Shown: positions 8,827 to 16,847 of the stretch, piece after piece
How positions within the stretch are numbered: the stretch's first letter is position 1
How the letters are laid out: every line of letters begins with the position of its first letter
NCBI RefSeq assembly: GCF_004519335.1
Contig: NZ_SOZD01000002.1
Location: 620,001-684,000, forward strand
Length of the DNA stretch: 64,000 nucleotides
Direction: 5' to 3'
From: Jiella endophytica
GTDB lineage: Bacteria > Pseudomonadota > Alphaproteobacteria > Rhizobiales > Rhizobiaceae
The notes under the pieces: model-generated
Told to the model about the DNA's origin: nothing
The model's database searches: none
What the model saw: only the letters and a program-made list of their open reading frames with translations
Made by a program: the position numbers and the translations under genes

Positions 8827-10047
8827 TCAGAAGGCGACCGGCTTGTCGATGATCGCCTTGTGCTTGCCGAGCGAGCCGTGGGCGACCATCGAGCCCAGCG
8901 CCTCGACACAGACCCTGACACCCATCAGCGCGGTGATGTCCGACGTGTCGTAGGGCGGCGAGACCTCGACCACCTCGAGGCCGCAGATCCCCGGGGCGCA
9001 AACGAGGCCGAGGATCTTCAGCGCCTCGCGCGGCAGGAAGCCGCCCGGCTCCGGCCAGCCGGTGCCCGGCACGAAACCGCAGTCCAGACTGTCCACGTCG
9101 AAGGAGATGTAGACCGCGTCGGCGTCCTTCCAGGCAAGTTCCAGCGCGATCTCGGCGGTCTTTTCGAGACCGTACTGCTCGATATCCTCGATGGTCAGCA
9201 CATTGGTCTGGCGGCGGAAGGCCTCCTTGGCGCCGGGGCGCGGCACCTGCCAGCCGCCGATGCCGAGCTGCACGAGATTGACCGCCGGCACGTTCGGCAG
9301 GTTGGTCGCCCAGTACCAGGGCGTCGTGTGCATGCGCTCGTCGAGATCCTTTTCCTGGATGTCGATATGTCGGTCGAAATGGATGATACCGATGCGCTTG
9401 GAGGTGCATTCGGCGATGCCGCGAACGCAGGGAAAGCCGATCGAGTGATCGCCGCCGAGCATGATCGGCACGGCCCCCGACGAGAAGACGTGGGAGACGC
9501 CCCTGGAGATCTGGTCGAAGCTCTTTTCCAGATTGCCCGGAATGGTGAAGACGTCGCCGGCGTCGCACAGCGTCATCTGTTCGCGCAGGTCGACGCCGAG
9601 CTCGTAGTTGTAGGTGGTGTAGAGCGCCGAGATGCGGCGGATGCCCTGCGGCCCGAAGCGGGTGCCGGGCCGGTAGGTGGTGCCTGAGTCGAAGGGAATG
9701 CCGAGGACGGCGGCGTCGTATTTGCCGACGTCGCGGACATTTTCGACATAGGGCGCCTTGAGGAAGGTGTTGATGCCGGCGAAATGCGGCAGTTCCCCGC
9801 GAGCAAAGGTCGGGATCGACTTGTCGGTGATCGAATCGGCGCCTGGCAGGCCCATGTCGAGGGCCCATTTGACCTCGCGCTTCCAGCCCTCGCCGGAGAG
9901 CTTGTCCTCGGCTTCCAGCGCCTTCCAGCCGCGGGTCTCCTTGGCGTCGAAATTCGGGTGGTGCCGGCGCTCGCGGGTGTCCGGCAGGCGGGTACCGGCG
10001 CGGCGGCCCGCGCGGGCCGGCCGGTCGAAACGAATGTCTTCACGCAT
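8827..10047 (-). CDS. gdmH: Agmatinase-like ureohydrolase, probable guanidine hydrolase
   Basis: The 406-residue product belongs to the arginase/agmatinase superfamily. Metal-site motifs are GGDHS at 198-202, HFDRHID at 223-229 and SFDVDSLDCGF from 315, with EVSPPYD at 361. An N-terminal extension of about 90 residues and the FDRHID variant of the usual DAHxD are features I associate with GdmH, the nickel-dependent guanidine hydrolase (Synechocystis Sll1077), which makes urea and ammonium from guanidine. Thr94 in INTFLK is a candidate for the substrate-specificity threonine reported there. Context supports this strongly: it is last in an operon behind a guanidine-I riboswitch and a matching ABC transporter, and overlaps the ATPase gene by 8 bp. 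Alternative: agmatinase or guanidinobutyrase. Confidence 0.78.
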   Translation of the reverse strand: MREDIRFDRPARAGRRAGTRLPDTRERRHHPNFDAKETRGWKALEAEDKLSGEGWKREVKWALDMGLPGADSITDKSIPTFARGELPHFAGINTFLKAPYVENVRDVGKYDAAVLGIPFDSGTTYRPGTRFGPQGIRRISALYTTYNYELGVDLREQMTLCDAGDVFTIPGNLEKSFDQISRGVSHVFSSGAVPIMLGGDHSIGFPCVRGIAECTSKRIGIIHFDRHIDIQEKDLDERMHTTPWYWATNLPNVPAVNLVQLGIGGWQVPRPGAKEAFRRQTNVLTIEDIEQYGLEKTAEIALELAWKDADAVYISFDVDSLDCGFVPGTGWPEPGGFLPREALKILGLVCAPGICGLEVVEVSPPYDTSDITALMGVRVCVEALGSMVAHGSLGKHKAIIDKPVAF

Positions 10048-10873
10048 CAGGCTCGTCTCCTCGTTCGATTTCTGACTGACCGGCAGCCAGCGGCAGGATG
10101 CCCGCCGGCGAAGCTGCCGTCATGGGGTCTTCCGGCCCGGGGTCCGGCGCATGCCGGCCCTTCAGCGGAATGTCGTAGGTGATGGTCGCGCCATAGGCGG
10201 CGGGAAATTGCGGATCGTGGCGGATCTTGTCGAAGACGAGAAGCCGCGTGCCGAGATGGAAGGCTTCCTGGATGTCGTGGGTGACCATGAAGACGGTCAT
10301 GCCGGTCTCGCGCCAGAGGTCGAGGAGCATCGCCTGCATGTCGCGGCGCGTGCCGGGGTCGAGGGCGCCGAAGGGCTCGTCGAGCAGGAGGATGCGCGGC
10401 CGCTTGAGCAGCGCCTGGCCGATGGCGAGGCGCTGCTGCATTCCGCCGGAGAGCTGGGCAGGATAGCGGTCGCGGGCATGGGCAAGACCGATCTTCTCCA
10501 TCATTGCCTCGGCTGCCTCGCGAGCGGCCTGACGCCTCGCGCCGAACAGCCGGCCGAGGAACCGCGAGCCCTCGAATTCCGCCGGCAGCATCAGATTGCC
10601 GAGGACGGTCAGATGCGGGAACACCGAATATTTCTGAAAGACCACGCCGCGCCCGGCGTCGGGTTCGCCGGCAAGCGGCATGCCGTCGATGCGGATCTCG
10701 CCCGCCGTCGGCCGCTCCTGGCCGAGAAGAATGCGCAGGAAGGTCGACTTGCCGCAGCCGGACGCCCCGACCACGGTCACCAGCGCGCCTTCGTCGACCG
10801 ACAAGTCGACGCGCTCGAGGATCGGCGCGTCGCCATAGGTCACGAAGATGCGTTGTGCCTCGACGAAGCTCAC
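10040..10873 (-). CDS. ABC transporter ATP-binding protein, probable guanidine importer
   Basis: A 277-residue ATPase of the nitrate/sulfonate/taurine (NrtD/SsuB/TauB) class. Walker A is GASGCGKST, the signature is LSGGMQQRLAIGQ, Walker B is ILLLDEPFGALD, and the switch His is in MVTHDIQEAF. The start is a GTG at 10873 that overlaps the permease stop by 4 bp (GTGA); the reading frame runs open to 11527 but that part is antisense to the permease. The C-terminal 60 residues are Pro/Gly-rich, beyond the ATPase core. It energises import of the substrate delivered by the neighbouring binding protein, inferred to be guanidine from the riboswitch. Confidence 0.9.
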   Translation of the reverse strand: MSFVEAQRIFVTYGDAPILERVDLSVDEGALVTVVGASGCGKSTFLRILLGQERPTAGEIRIDGMPLAGEPDAGRGVVFQKYSVFPHLTVLGNLMLPAEFEGSRFLGRLFGARRQAAREAAEAMMEKIGLAHARDRYPAQLSGGMQQRLAIGQALLKRPRILLLDEPFGALDPGTRRDMQAMLLDLWRETGMTVFMVTHDIQEAFHLGTRLLVFDKIRHDPQFPAAYGATITYDIPLKGRHAPDPGPEDPMTAASPAGILPLAAGQSEIERGDEPDA

Positions 10874-11691
10874 AGCGCGTCTCCCGAAAGATGCGCCCAG
10901 CCGAACATCCGCCGCGAGGCAAGCGCCAGCCCCCGGTCGATCAGATAGGCGAGCAGCGTGATCCAGACGACATAGGGAAGGATGACGTCCATCGCGAGAT
11001 AGCGGCGGACGAGGAAGATGCGGTAGCCGAGGCCGTCGGTGGCGGCGATCGCCTCGGCCGAGATGAGAAAGATCCAGGCCGGCACGAGGCCGAGGCGGAT
11101 CGCCGTGATCAGCTTCGGCCAAAGCTGCGGGAAGACCACCCGCATGGCGATCTGCCAGGTTGAGGCGCCGAGCGTCTGCGCCTTGACGATCTCCTCGCGG
11201 GGAATGTCGAGCACCCCCTGCGCCAGCGCGCGGATCATTAGGGGCGTGGTACCGATGGCGACGAGGCCGACCTTCGCCGCCTCGCCTAGGCCGAGCACGA
11301 TGAACAGGATCGGCAGGATGGTGATCGGCGGGATCAGCGAGAAGGCCGCCACGAAGGGCGCAAACAACGCGCGGCCGATCGGCAGGATGCCGATCAGCGC
11401 GCCGAAGACGACGGCGAGCACCGCCGCGATCGCGATGCCGATGGCGAGCCGCTCGAGGCTCGCCAGCGTATCCGACCACAACAGCAGTTCGCCGCTCCGC
11501 CGGTCGGCGACGAAGCCCATCTGCCACATCGCCTCGCCCATCGATGCGAGCGAGGGCAGCAGCTTGTCCTGCGGGTTCTCTGCCCGGCGGATGGCGCTGC
11601 CGATCGCATAGGCGCCGATCGCCAGGGCGAAGGGCAGAGCGCCGAGCGCCAGCCGGACGGGCCGCGACGGATGCCGGTTGATGAGGCGCAA
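10870..11691 (-). CDS. ABC transporter permease, probable guanidine importer
   Basis: A 273-residue inner-membrane permease with about six transmembrane segments, of the SsuC/TauC/NrtB type. The EAA-like cytoplasmic loop is seen at VKAQTLGASTWQIAMRVVF, which docks the ATPase. It sits between the ATPase gene (4-bp overlap) and the binding-protein gene (12-bp gap), forming a complete importer. Members of this set occur beside urea-carboxylase-related (guanidine carboxylase) genes in other bacteria; here the catabolic partner is the GdmH-like gene. The substrate is inferred, not shown by the permease itself. Confidence 0.9.
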   Translation of the reverse strand: MRLINRHPSRPVRLALGALPFALAIGAYAIGSAIRRAENPQDKLLPSLASMGEAMWQMGFVADRRSGELLLWSDTLASLERLAIGIAIAAVLAVVFGALIGILPIGRALFAPFVAAFSLIPPITILPILFIVLGLGEAAKVGLVAIGTTPLMIRALAQGVLDIPREEIVKAQTLGASTWQIAMRVVFPQLWPKLITAIRLGLVPAWIFLISAEAIAATDGLGYRIFLVRRYLAMDVILPYVVWITLLAYLIDRGLALASRRMFGWAHLSGDAL

Positions 11692-11703
11692 GACGGGCGC
11701 CCG

Positions 11704-12771
11704 TCAGAGCTTCTTGCCGGCGGCCATCTCCATATAGGCCGGATCGTAGCGCAGCTGGACGTTGCCGGTGTCGCCGGTGGTCTTGCCGTCGGGATATTCG
11801 ATGCCGACGAAATCCGCGCTCGGCGCGCCCTGACCGAGGATGCCGTGGTCGAACAGGAAGTTGGCAACGAAGGTCATGGTCTCGGGAAGCTTTTCCGATT
11901 TGGTCAGTTCCACCGCCTTGGCGGGATCGTAGAACATCGCCGTCGTCGCGAGCTGCGCCTTGAAGCCGTCGAGATCGGTGCCCGAGGCCTTGGCCATGGA
12001 TTCCAGCGCCTCCTTGCCTTCCGGCGTGTCCGATTGCATCAGCGCCATCATCTCGTACCAGGCGCCGGTCAGCGCCTTGCCGAAATCCGGGTTGTCCTTC
12101 AGCGTCTTCGTATTGACCACCATGAGGTCGAGGATCTCGCCGGGGATCTTCGAGGAATCGAACACCTCGTTGGCGTCGGGCATGGCGGTGATGGTGGACA
12201 ACAGCGGGTTCCAGGTGACCACCGAGGTGACGTCCGAGGTCTGATAGGCGGCGACCATGTCGGCATCGGAGGTGTTGACGACGGTGACGTCCTTTTCGGC
12301 GAGACCCACCGTCTCGAGCCCGCGGGCGAGCAGGTAGTGGGAGACCGACAGCTCGACGAGATTGACGTTCTGGCCGGCGATGTCCTCGAGCTTGTCCTTG
12401 CCCTTCAGAACGATGCCGTCATTGCCGTTGGAATAGTCGCCGACGATCAGCGCGGTCGTATCGACACCGCCGCCCGCCGGGATCGACAGCGCGTCCATGT
12501 TGGTCATGGCGCAGCCGTCATACTGGCCGGCGGTGTACTGGTTGATCGATTCGACATAGTCGTTGATCTGCACCGCCTCGATGGTCAGGCCGTATTTGTC
12601 GGCCCATTTCTTCAGGAGGCCGGAGTCCTGCATGTAGCCCCAGGGCATCCAGCCGGCATAGATCGACCAGCAGACGGAAAAGTCCTTCTTTTCGGCGGCC
12701 TCGGCGGTGCCGTGGGCGGGAAGGCTGAGGAGCGAGACGGCGAGCGCCAGAGCGGCGGCAAGATTTCGCAT
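11704..12771 (-). CDS. ABC transporter periplasmic binding protein, urea-carboxylase-region type (probable guanidine)
   Basis: A 355-residue periplasmic protein with a Sec signal peptide (hydrophobic LAAALALAVSLLSLPAHG, cleavage likely after AEA near residue 26). The mature part starts KKDFSVCWSIYAGWMPWGYM and is of the NrtA/SsuA-like fold. It resembles the TIGR03427 family, binding proteins found in urea carboxylase regions and once annotated as urea binders; those regions are now known to be guanidine-responsive. It is the first gene after the guanidine-I riboswitch, with a purine-rich AAGGAAG ribosome site just before the ATG. Guanidine is therefore the most likely ligand. Confidence 0.88.
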   Translation of the reverse strand: MRNLAAALALAVSLLSLPAHGTAEAAEKKDFSVCWSIYAGWMPWGYMQDSGLLKKWADKYGLTIEAVQINDYVESINQYTAGQYDGCAMTNMDALSIPAGGGVDTTALIVGDYSNGNDGIVLKGKDKLEDIAGQNVNLVELSVSHYLLARGLETVGLAEKDVTVVNTSDADMVAAYQTSDVTSVVTWNPLLSTITAMPDANEVFDSSKIPGEILDLMVVNTKTLKDNPDFGKALTGAWYEMMALMQSDTPEGKEALESMAKASGTDLDGFKAQLATTAMFYDPAKAVELTKSEKLPETMTFVANFLFDHGILGQGAPSADFVGIEYPDGKTTGDTGNVQLRYDPAYMEMAAGKKL

Positions 12772-12875
12772 GCGGCTTCTTCCTTCTTCGTCGCGTCGGC
12801 CGGTGCGGCCGGTTTGAAAGGGACTTCGCGAGAAGAGGACCGGGAGACGGCCCGCTAGTCACGCGGGTCCGTGCG

Positions 12876-12978
12876 GCGTTCTCCCGGGATTTTGGCCCGC
12901 CGTGTCTCCCCGCAATTCACGGGGAGTGCGTCTCTCGGACCAGCCATGCCAAAGAGGCACCGGAACCCTAGACGCACC
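12876..12978 (-). promoter_or_regulatory. Guanidine-I (ykkC) riboswitch
   Basis: Read on the minus strand, the conserved blocks of the ykkC/guanidine-I aptamer appear in order: CTAGGGTTCCG (12971-12961), GGTCCGAGAG (12942-12933), ACACGGCGGG (12905-12896) and AAAATCCCGGGAGAACG (12894-12878). The outer stem is closed by GTGCGTC (12978-12972) with GACGCAC, and a second hairpin is CTCCCC/GGGGAG around 12925-12906. The leader then continues about 100 nt to the transporter start. TCTCCCGG at 12847-12840 is complementary to the aptamer's CCGGGAGA, so an alternative fold is possible. Ligand binding normally switches expression on. Identification rests on direct motif match. Confidence 0.95.
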
Positions 12979-12994
12979 GCACGATGCGATCCCA

Positions 12995-13010
12995 ATCAAG
13001 AAGCGTGCCA
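12995..13010 (-). promoter_or_regulatory. Candidate sigma-54 promoter of the guanidine operon
   Basis: On the minus strand TGGCACG-N4-TTGAT matches the sigma-54 consensus TGGCACG-N4-TTGCW except that the -12 dinucleotide is GA rather than GC. Transcription would begin near 12984, a few bases before the riboswitch outer stem, which is where it should. The mismatch is at a critical base, so a weak or non-functional element is possible. No NtrC-type activator site was recognised upstream. Confidence 0.42.
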
Positions 13011-13316
13011 GCCGGCTGGCGACTGGGCGAAGCAGCAATTGCGCCCCCGTGACGCGCCGTCGGCACGTCGCACCGGCATTTGCCGGCGACGGACCGGCGA
13101 AACTTGCGCAAGGCTTGCACAGCGAAGCTCGAATTTTGAGCAGCTGGTGGGCGTCCAGACGAGACGGTTGCGGCCCGAAACCCCTGTTGCGCAGCCGCAT
13201 CGGGAAAGATTTCGTTAACCGAAAGCTGCGGCACGCCGGCAACAGTTGCGGGTCCGCATGGCCTGCGTAACAGAATGTGTCGATTTGCTGCCTCAATCGG
13301 CAATCACGGGTTTGTC
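13011..13316. other. Intergenic region upstream of the SleB-like gene
   Basis: About 300 bp separate the guanidine operon's promoter region from the divergent cell-wall hydrolase gene. No protein-like frame is evident. A single TTAAC occurs at 13217-13221, which is not enough to call a CtrA site. It should carry the hydrolase promoter and any upstream activator sites for the guanidine operon, but neither was identified. Confidence 0.4.
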
Positions 13317-14228
13317 ATGAACACGACATACCGCGTTACCAGATGCCGCCTCGGCCTTTTCGCCGCCCTCGCCCTGCCCCTTGCGGGCTGTGTCGGGGCG
13401 CCCGGCGCCGACGATGCCTTGGACGCCCTCGCGGCGAAGGATTTCGGCCCGGCTCAGGAGTGTCTGGCACGGGCGATGTATTTCGAATCGAACCGCTCCA
13501 GCGAAGACGGCATGCTCGCCGTCGGCACGGTGGTGATGAACCGGGTCGATTCGCCCGACTATCCGAACGAGGTCTGCGACGTCGTTGGCCAGCCGAACCA
13601 GTTCGCGTCGGGGGTGATGACCCGCGAGATGGGTGCCGGCAAGGAACTGGCGATGAAGACCGCCCAGCGCGTGCTCTCGGGCGAGCGGCTGAAGGGCGTC
13701 GCCAAGGCGAAATACTTCCACACGGCCGGCCTCAATTTCGGCTACGGCAACATGAGCTACCGGCTGATCGCCGGCGGCAACGCCTTTTACGAAAAGATCT
13801 CCCGCCGCCGCAATCCGGACGTCAGGATCGTCTCCCAGGCCGAGGTCCGGCAAAGTGCTGCCGGCGCCATCCAGACGATGCGCACCGCCGCCTACAGCCC
13901 GTCAAGACCGTCCGACGCGACAACGGCGATCGGCTATGCCGAGCCCGAGGCCAAGACCGCTTCCGCAGCGGCGGTGCCGAACGAGCGTCCTGCCGCCGGC
14001 GAGGCTGCGACCGAGAAGAGCCCGTTCCTAGCCATGGTCAAGCATCAGAAGCCGGTCCCCTCGCCGAGGCCCGGCCGGGGTGGCCGCGTCGCCGAAGCCG
14101 CACCACAGACGGCAGACACGGCTGCCGCCAGCGATCTGCCCGGCGTCGGCAGCGGGGAAAGTCTCGCCGATGCCGCGCCCTCCGGCGGCGCTGCGCAGGA
14201 CGACGCCGCCTGGCTCGCCCGCTGGTAG
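13317..14228 (+). CDS. SleB-like cell wall hydrolase lipoprotein
   Basis: A 303-residue protein whose N-terminus is a lipoprotein signal (hydrophobic LGLFAALALP, lipobox LAGC). The following domain, QECLARAMYFESNRSSEDG through the YFHTAGLNF region, is the Hydrolase_2/SleB family, known from spore cortex-lytic transglycosylases; proteobacterial members are thought to cleave peptidoglycan. The family's catalytic Glu lies in AMYFES. The last 110 residues are low-complexity, rich in Ala/Pro/Ser, probably a linker or wall-spanning tail. The ATG at 13317 is preferred over 13275 because it places the signal peptide correctly. Monocistronic, reading away from the guanidine operon. Confidence 0.85.
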   Translation: MNTTYRVTRCRLGLFAALALPLAGCVGAPGADDALDALAAKDFGPAQECLARAMYFESNRSSEDGMLAVGTVVMNRVDSPDYPNEVCDVVGQPNQFASGVMTREMGAGKELAMKTAQRVLSGERLKGVAKAKYFHTAGLNFGYGNMSYRLIAGGNAFYEKISRRRNPDVRIVSQAEVRQSAAGAIQTMRTAAYSPSRPSDATTAIGYAEPEAKTASAAAVPNERPAAGEAATEKSPFLAMVKHQKPVPSPRPGRGGRVAEAAPQTADTAAASDLPGVGSGESLADAAPSGGAAQDDAAWLARW

Positions 14229-14499
14229 GCGGCCGCTTCAGCATCGGCCCAAAGATCGGAACCGATTTTCTCAACAGCACGATGCGCAGGTTCAGTAAGA
14301 TAGAGCGCCCCTGGCGTGTCCAATCGGACGCGCGATACTCCGGGGCCGCCATCGCCGCTCCACATGCAGGCAATCGCCTCCCGCGCACAGGCAATTGCCA
14401 GCCTGCGGGTGCAAACGCCCCGGCGCTTCCTATATCCGGCCGCAGTTGCGATCGCCCCGGGGCCGATCGCCACGTACCGGCGGGACGAAGAGCGTATCA

Positions 14500-15978
14500 A
14501 TGGCAGTCAGGCAAGGCGAGGCGCCCGATGCGCCGACCGGATCGCAGCCGGCCGTCAGCCGGTCCGGGCCGATCCTCTTCGCACGTGGCGGCGATACTTC
14601 CGGCGATCACCTCCGGGCATTGATCGTCCGCCTCGAAGGCGAAGCCCCGCCGTCGGTCACGACCGATTCCGGCCCGGTCGAAACGGTCGAGCTGACTAGC
14701 CTCTTCGGCCGGACCGTCCATGCCTGCGACCTGATTTTTCCGAGCGGCACTGGCGGCAGCTACGGCGTCGATGGCGAGACATTCGCCGTCCGTTCGCCGG
14801 CGACGCCCGACATGCACATCGCCTATGTCTCCTGCAACGGCCAGGAAGAACACGATCTCGACCGCGACCTTTCGGAGCGCGACGCCGTCTGGCAGCGGCT
14901 GGCAAAGGAAAATCTCGACGCGCCCTTCACGCTGCTCTTGCAGGGTGGCGACCAGCTCTATGCCGACGACGTCCTCCACTGCCACCCCGAGGTCGAGCGC
15001 TGGCAGAGCCTGCCGAAAGAAGAGCGCGTCGCCGTCGCCCTGACCCCGGAGATCACCGAGGCGCTCAGGCGGTTCTATTTCGAGCGCTATCTGATCGCCT
15101 ATACCCGCCCGTCCTTCGCCAGCCTCGCCGCGCGGGTTCCCTCGATCATGATGTGGGACGACCACGACATCATCGACGGCTGGGGCAGCCATCCGGCGGC
15201 AATGCTCCAGAGCCCCGTCGGCCAGGCGATCTTTTCGGCGGCGCGCGAGATGTTCCTGATCTTCCAGCTCGCCACCCCGCCGGGCGAGATGCCGTCGATC
15301 GTCTCCGACAAGACCGGCGGCAGCCTCGGAACGGTGGTCCGCTATCCGGGCCTGTCGATCATTGCGCCGGATCTGCGCAGCGAGCGGCAGCTCGACCGGG
15401 TCATGGGCGAGGCCGGTTGGGCGATGCTGGACCAGGCCTTTGCCGAGACGCCCGCGGGCGACCGCATCCTTGTCCTCTCCAGCGTGCCGGCCCTCGGCCC
15501 GAGGCTCAGCTGGGCGGAACTGGTCGCCGATCTGATGCCGGGCACGGCCGAATACGAGGACGACCTGCGCGACCAGTGGCAAAGCCGCGCCCACCGGTCG
15601 GAGTGGCGGCGCTTCCTCGCGCTCCTCGCCGGCTGGGAGGAGAGCAGCAAAGGCGAGCTGACGGTGCTCTCCGGCGAGATCCACCTCGCCACCCGTGGCG
15701 AGATGCGGCTGAAGGGCGGCGGCATCATGCATCAGCTCGTCGCCTCGGGCATCTCGCATCCCGCCCCGCACTCCGCCTATCCGCGCGTGCTGGGCCTCCT
15801 GGCAAAGTTCGGCGAAAGCCCGCTGAAAGGCCGCAAGATCCGCATCCTGCCGCTGCCGGACTACCCGACGATCTATGCCGGGGAGCGGAACTATCTGGTG
15901 GTGACGCGGAACCACGAAGAATGGGCAGCTTCCTGGGAGCTGGAAGAGACCGGCCGGACGCGGCCGCTCAAGGTCTGA
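14500..15978 (+). CDS. PhoD-like metallophosphatase
   Basis: A 492-residue protein of the alkaline phosphatase D-like metallophosphoesterase group. Metal-ligand motifs are LLQGGDQLYADD, MMWDDHDIIDGWGSH and, near the C-terminus, LSGEIHLATRG. The N-terminal 100 residues form the extra domain seen in the cytoplasmic bacterial members, and there is no Tat signal peptide, so unlike secreted PhoD this one probably stays inside the cell. The ATG at 14500 (MAVRQGEAPD) is used; the frame opens at 14395 without family support. The substrate is unknown. It stands alone in a 270-bp-spaced plus-strand run. Confidence 0.86.
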   Translation: MAVRQGEAPDAPTGSQPAVSRSGPILFARGGDTSGDHLRALIVRLEGEAPPSVTTDSGPVETVELTSLFGRTVHACDLIFPSGTGGSYGVDGETFAVRSPATPDMHIAYVSCNGQEEHDLDRDLSERDAVWQRLAKENLDAPFTLLLQGGDQLYADDVLHCHPEVERWQSLPKEERVAVALTPEITEALRRFYFERYLIAYTRPSFASLAARVPSIMMWDDHDIIDGWGSHPAAMLQSPVGQAIFSAAREMFLIFQLATPPGEMPSIVSDKTGGSLGTVVRYPGLSIIAPDLRSERQLDRVMGEAGWAMLDQAFAETPAGDRILVLSSVPALGPRLSWAELVADLMPGTAEYEDDLRDQWQSRAHRSEWRRFLALLAGWEESSKGELTVLSGEIHLATRGEMRLKGGGIMHQLVASGISHPAPHSAYPRVLGLLAKFGESPLKGRKIRILPLPDYPTIYAGERNYLVVTRNHEEWAASWELEETGRTRPLKV

Positions 15979-16132
15979 GCGCCGCGGCGGCCCGACTGCT
16001 CCTGCCAGAGACCGTCGATGACCGGCCGGGCTGTTTCGACCTCCGCCCGCCATGCGCTATCTCCAGAGACTTGACCAAACACCCTGGCGGCCGGCGGGCG
16101 GCCCGGCCCTGACATCAATCGGAACGAAGCGA

Positions 16133-16765
16133 ATGACGGAGCGCCTGTCGCGCGAGGAACTTGCCGCAAGGCTCGCCGATCTGCCGCAGGACCGCCGCAG
16201 CATCGTCGCGGTGGCCGGCTCGCCCGGTGCCGGCAAGAGCACGCTGGCGGAATGGCTGGTCGGCGAACTCGATCGCCTGCGGCCAGGCGCGGCGGCCGTC
16301 CTGCCGATGGACGGCTTCCATTTCGACGACATCGTCCTCGAAGCCCGCGGCGACCGGCCGCGCAAGGGCGCCCCCCACACCTTCGACACCGGCGGCCTCG
16401 CGGCAACGCTGAAACGCCTCGTCGAAACCCTGGATGCCGACATCGCCGTGCCGGTCTTCGACCGGGCGATCGAGATCGCCCGGGCCGGCGCCAGGATCAT
16501 CGGTCCGAAGGTGCGCACTATCGTCGCCGAGGGCAATTATCTCCTCCTCGACGACCCGGCCTGGGCGCCGCTGCGCGAAAGCTTTGACCGGACGGTGATG
16601 ATCGACGTGCCGGAGGCCGAGCTCCGCCGCCGGCTCACCGAACGCTGGATCGGCTACGGGCTTTCCGGCGAGGCACTCGAGGCAAAGCTCGAAGGCAACG
16701 ATTTTCCCAACATGCGGACGGTGCTGACGACAAGCGTCGCCGCCGACTACCTCGTCGCCGACTAG
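16133..16765 (+). CDS. Nucleoside/nucleotide kinase family P-loop protein (FrcK-like)
   Basis: A 210-residue P-loop kinase. Walker A is GSPGAGKST at residues 29-37; MDGFHFDD follows at about residue 60, and TERWIGYGLSGEAL near 180 forms the lid region. This arrangement is shared with FrcK-like, uridine kinase-like and pantothenate kinase-like proteins annotated as nucleoside triphosphate hydrolases in rhizobia. The phosphate acceptor cannot be named: FrcK is linked to fructose uptake loci but no such transporter is nearby. The ATG at 16133 gives the family start (MTERLSREEL). Confidence 0.78.
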   Translation: MTERLSREELAARLADLPQDRRSIVAVAGSPGAGKSTLAEWLVGELDRLRPGAAAVLPMDGFHFDDIVLEARGDRPRKGAPHTFDTGGLAATLKRLVETLDADIAVPVFDRAIEIARAGARIIGPKVRTIVAEGNYLLLDDPAWAPLRESFDRTVMIDVPEAELRRRLTERWIGYGLSGEALEAKLEGNDFPNMRTVLTTSVAADYLVAD

Positions 16766-16847
16766 TGGTTCGATTTCGATAGTTGCCTCCGTCCTGCATC
16801 GGGCTCGCGGCAAATGTCGAATCTGCTCCGCGAGGCGCCGAACTGGC

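Noticed and set aside
14497-16053. 518-codon minus-strand frame opposite the PhoD-like gene
   Set aside because: Antisense shadow; the plus-strand protein has all family metal motifs.
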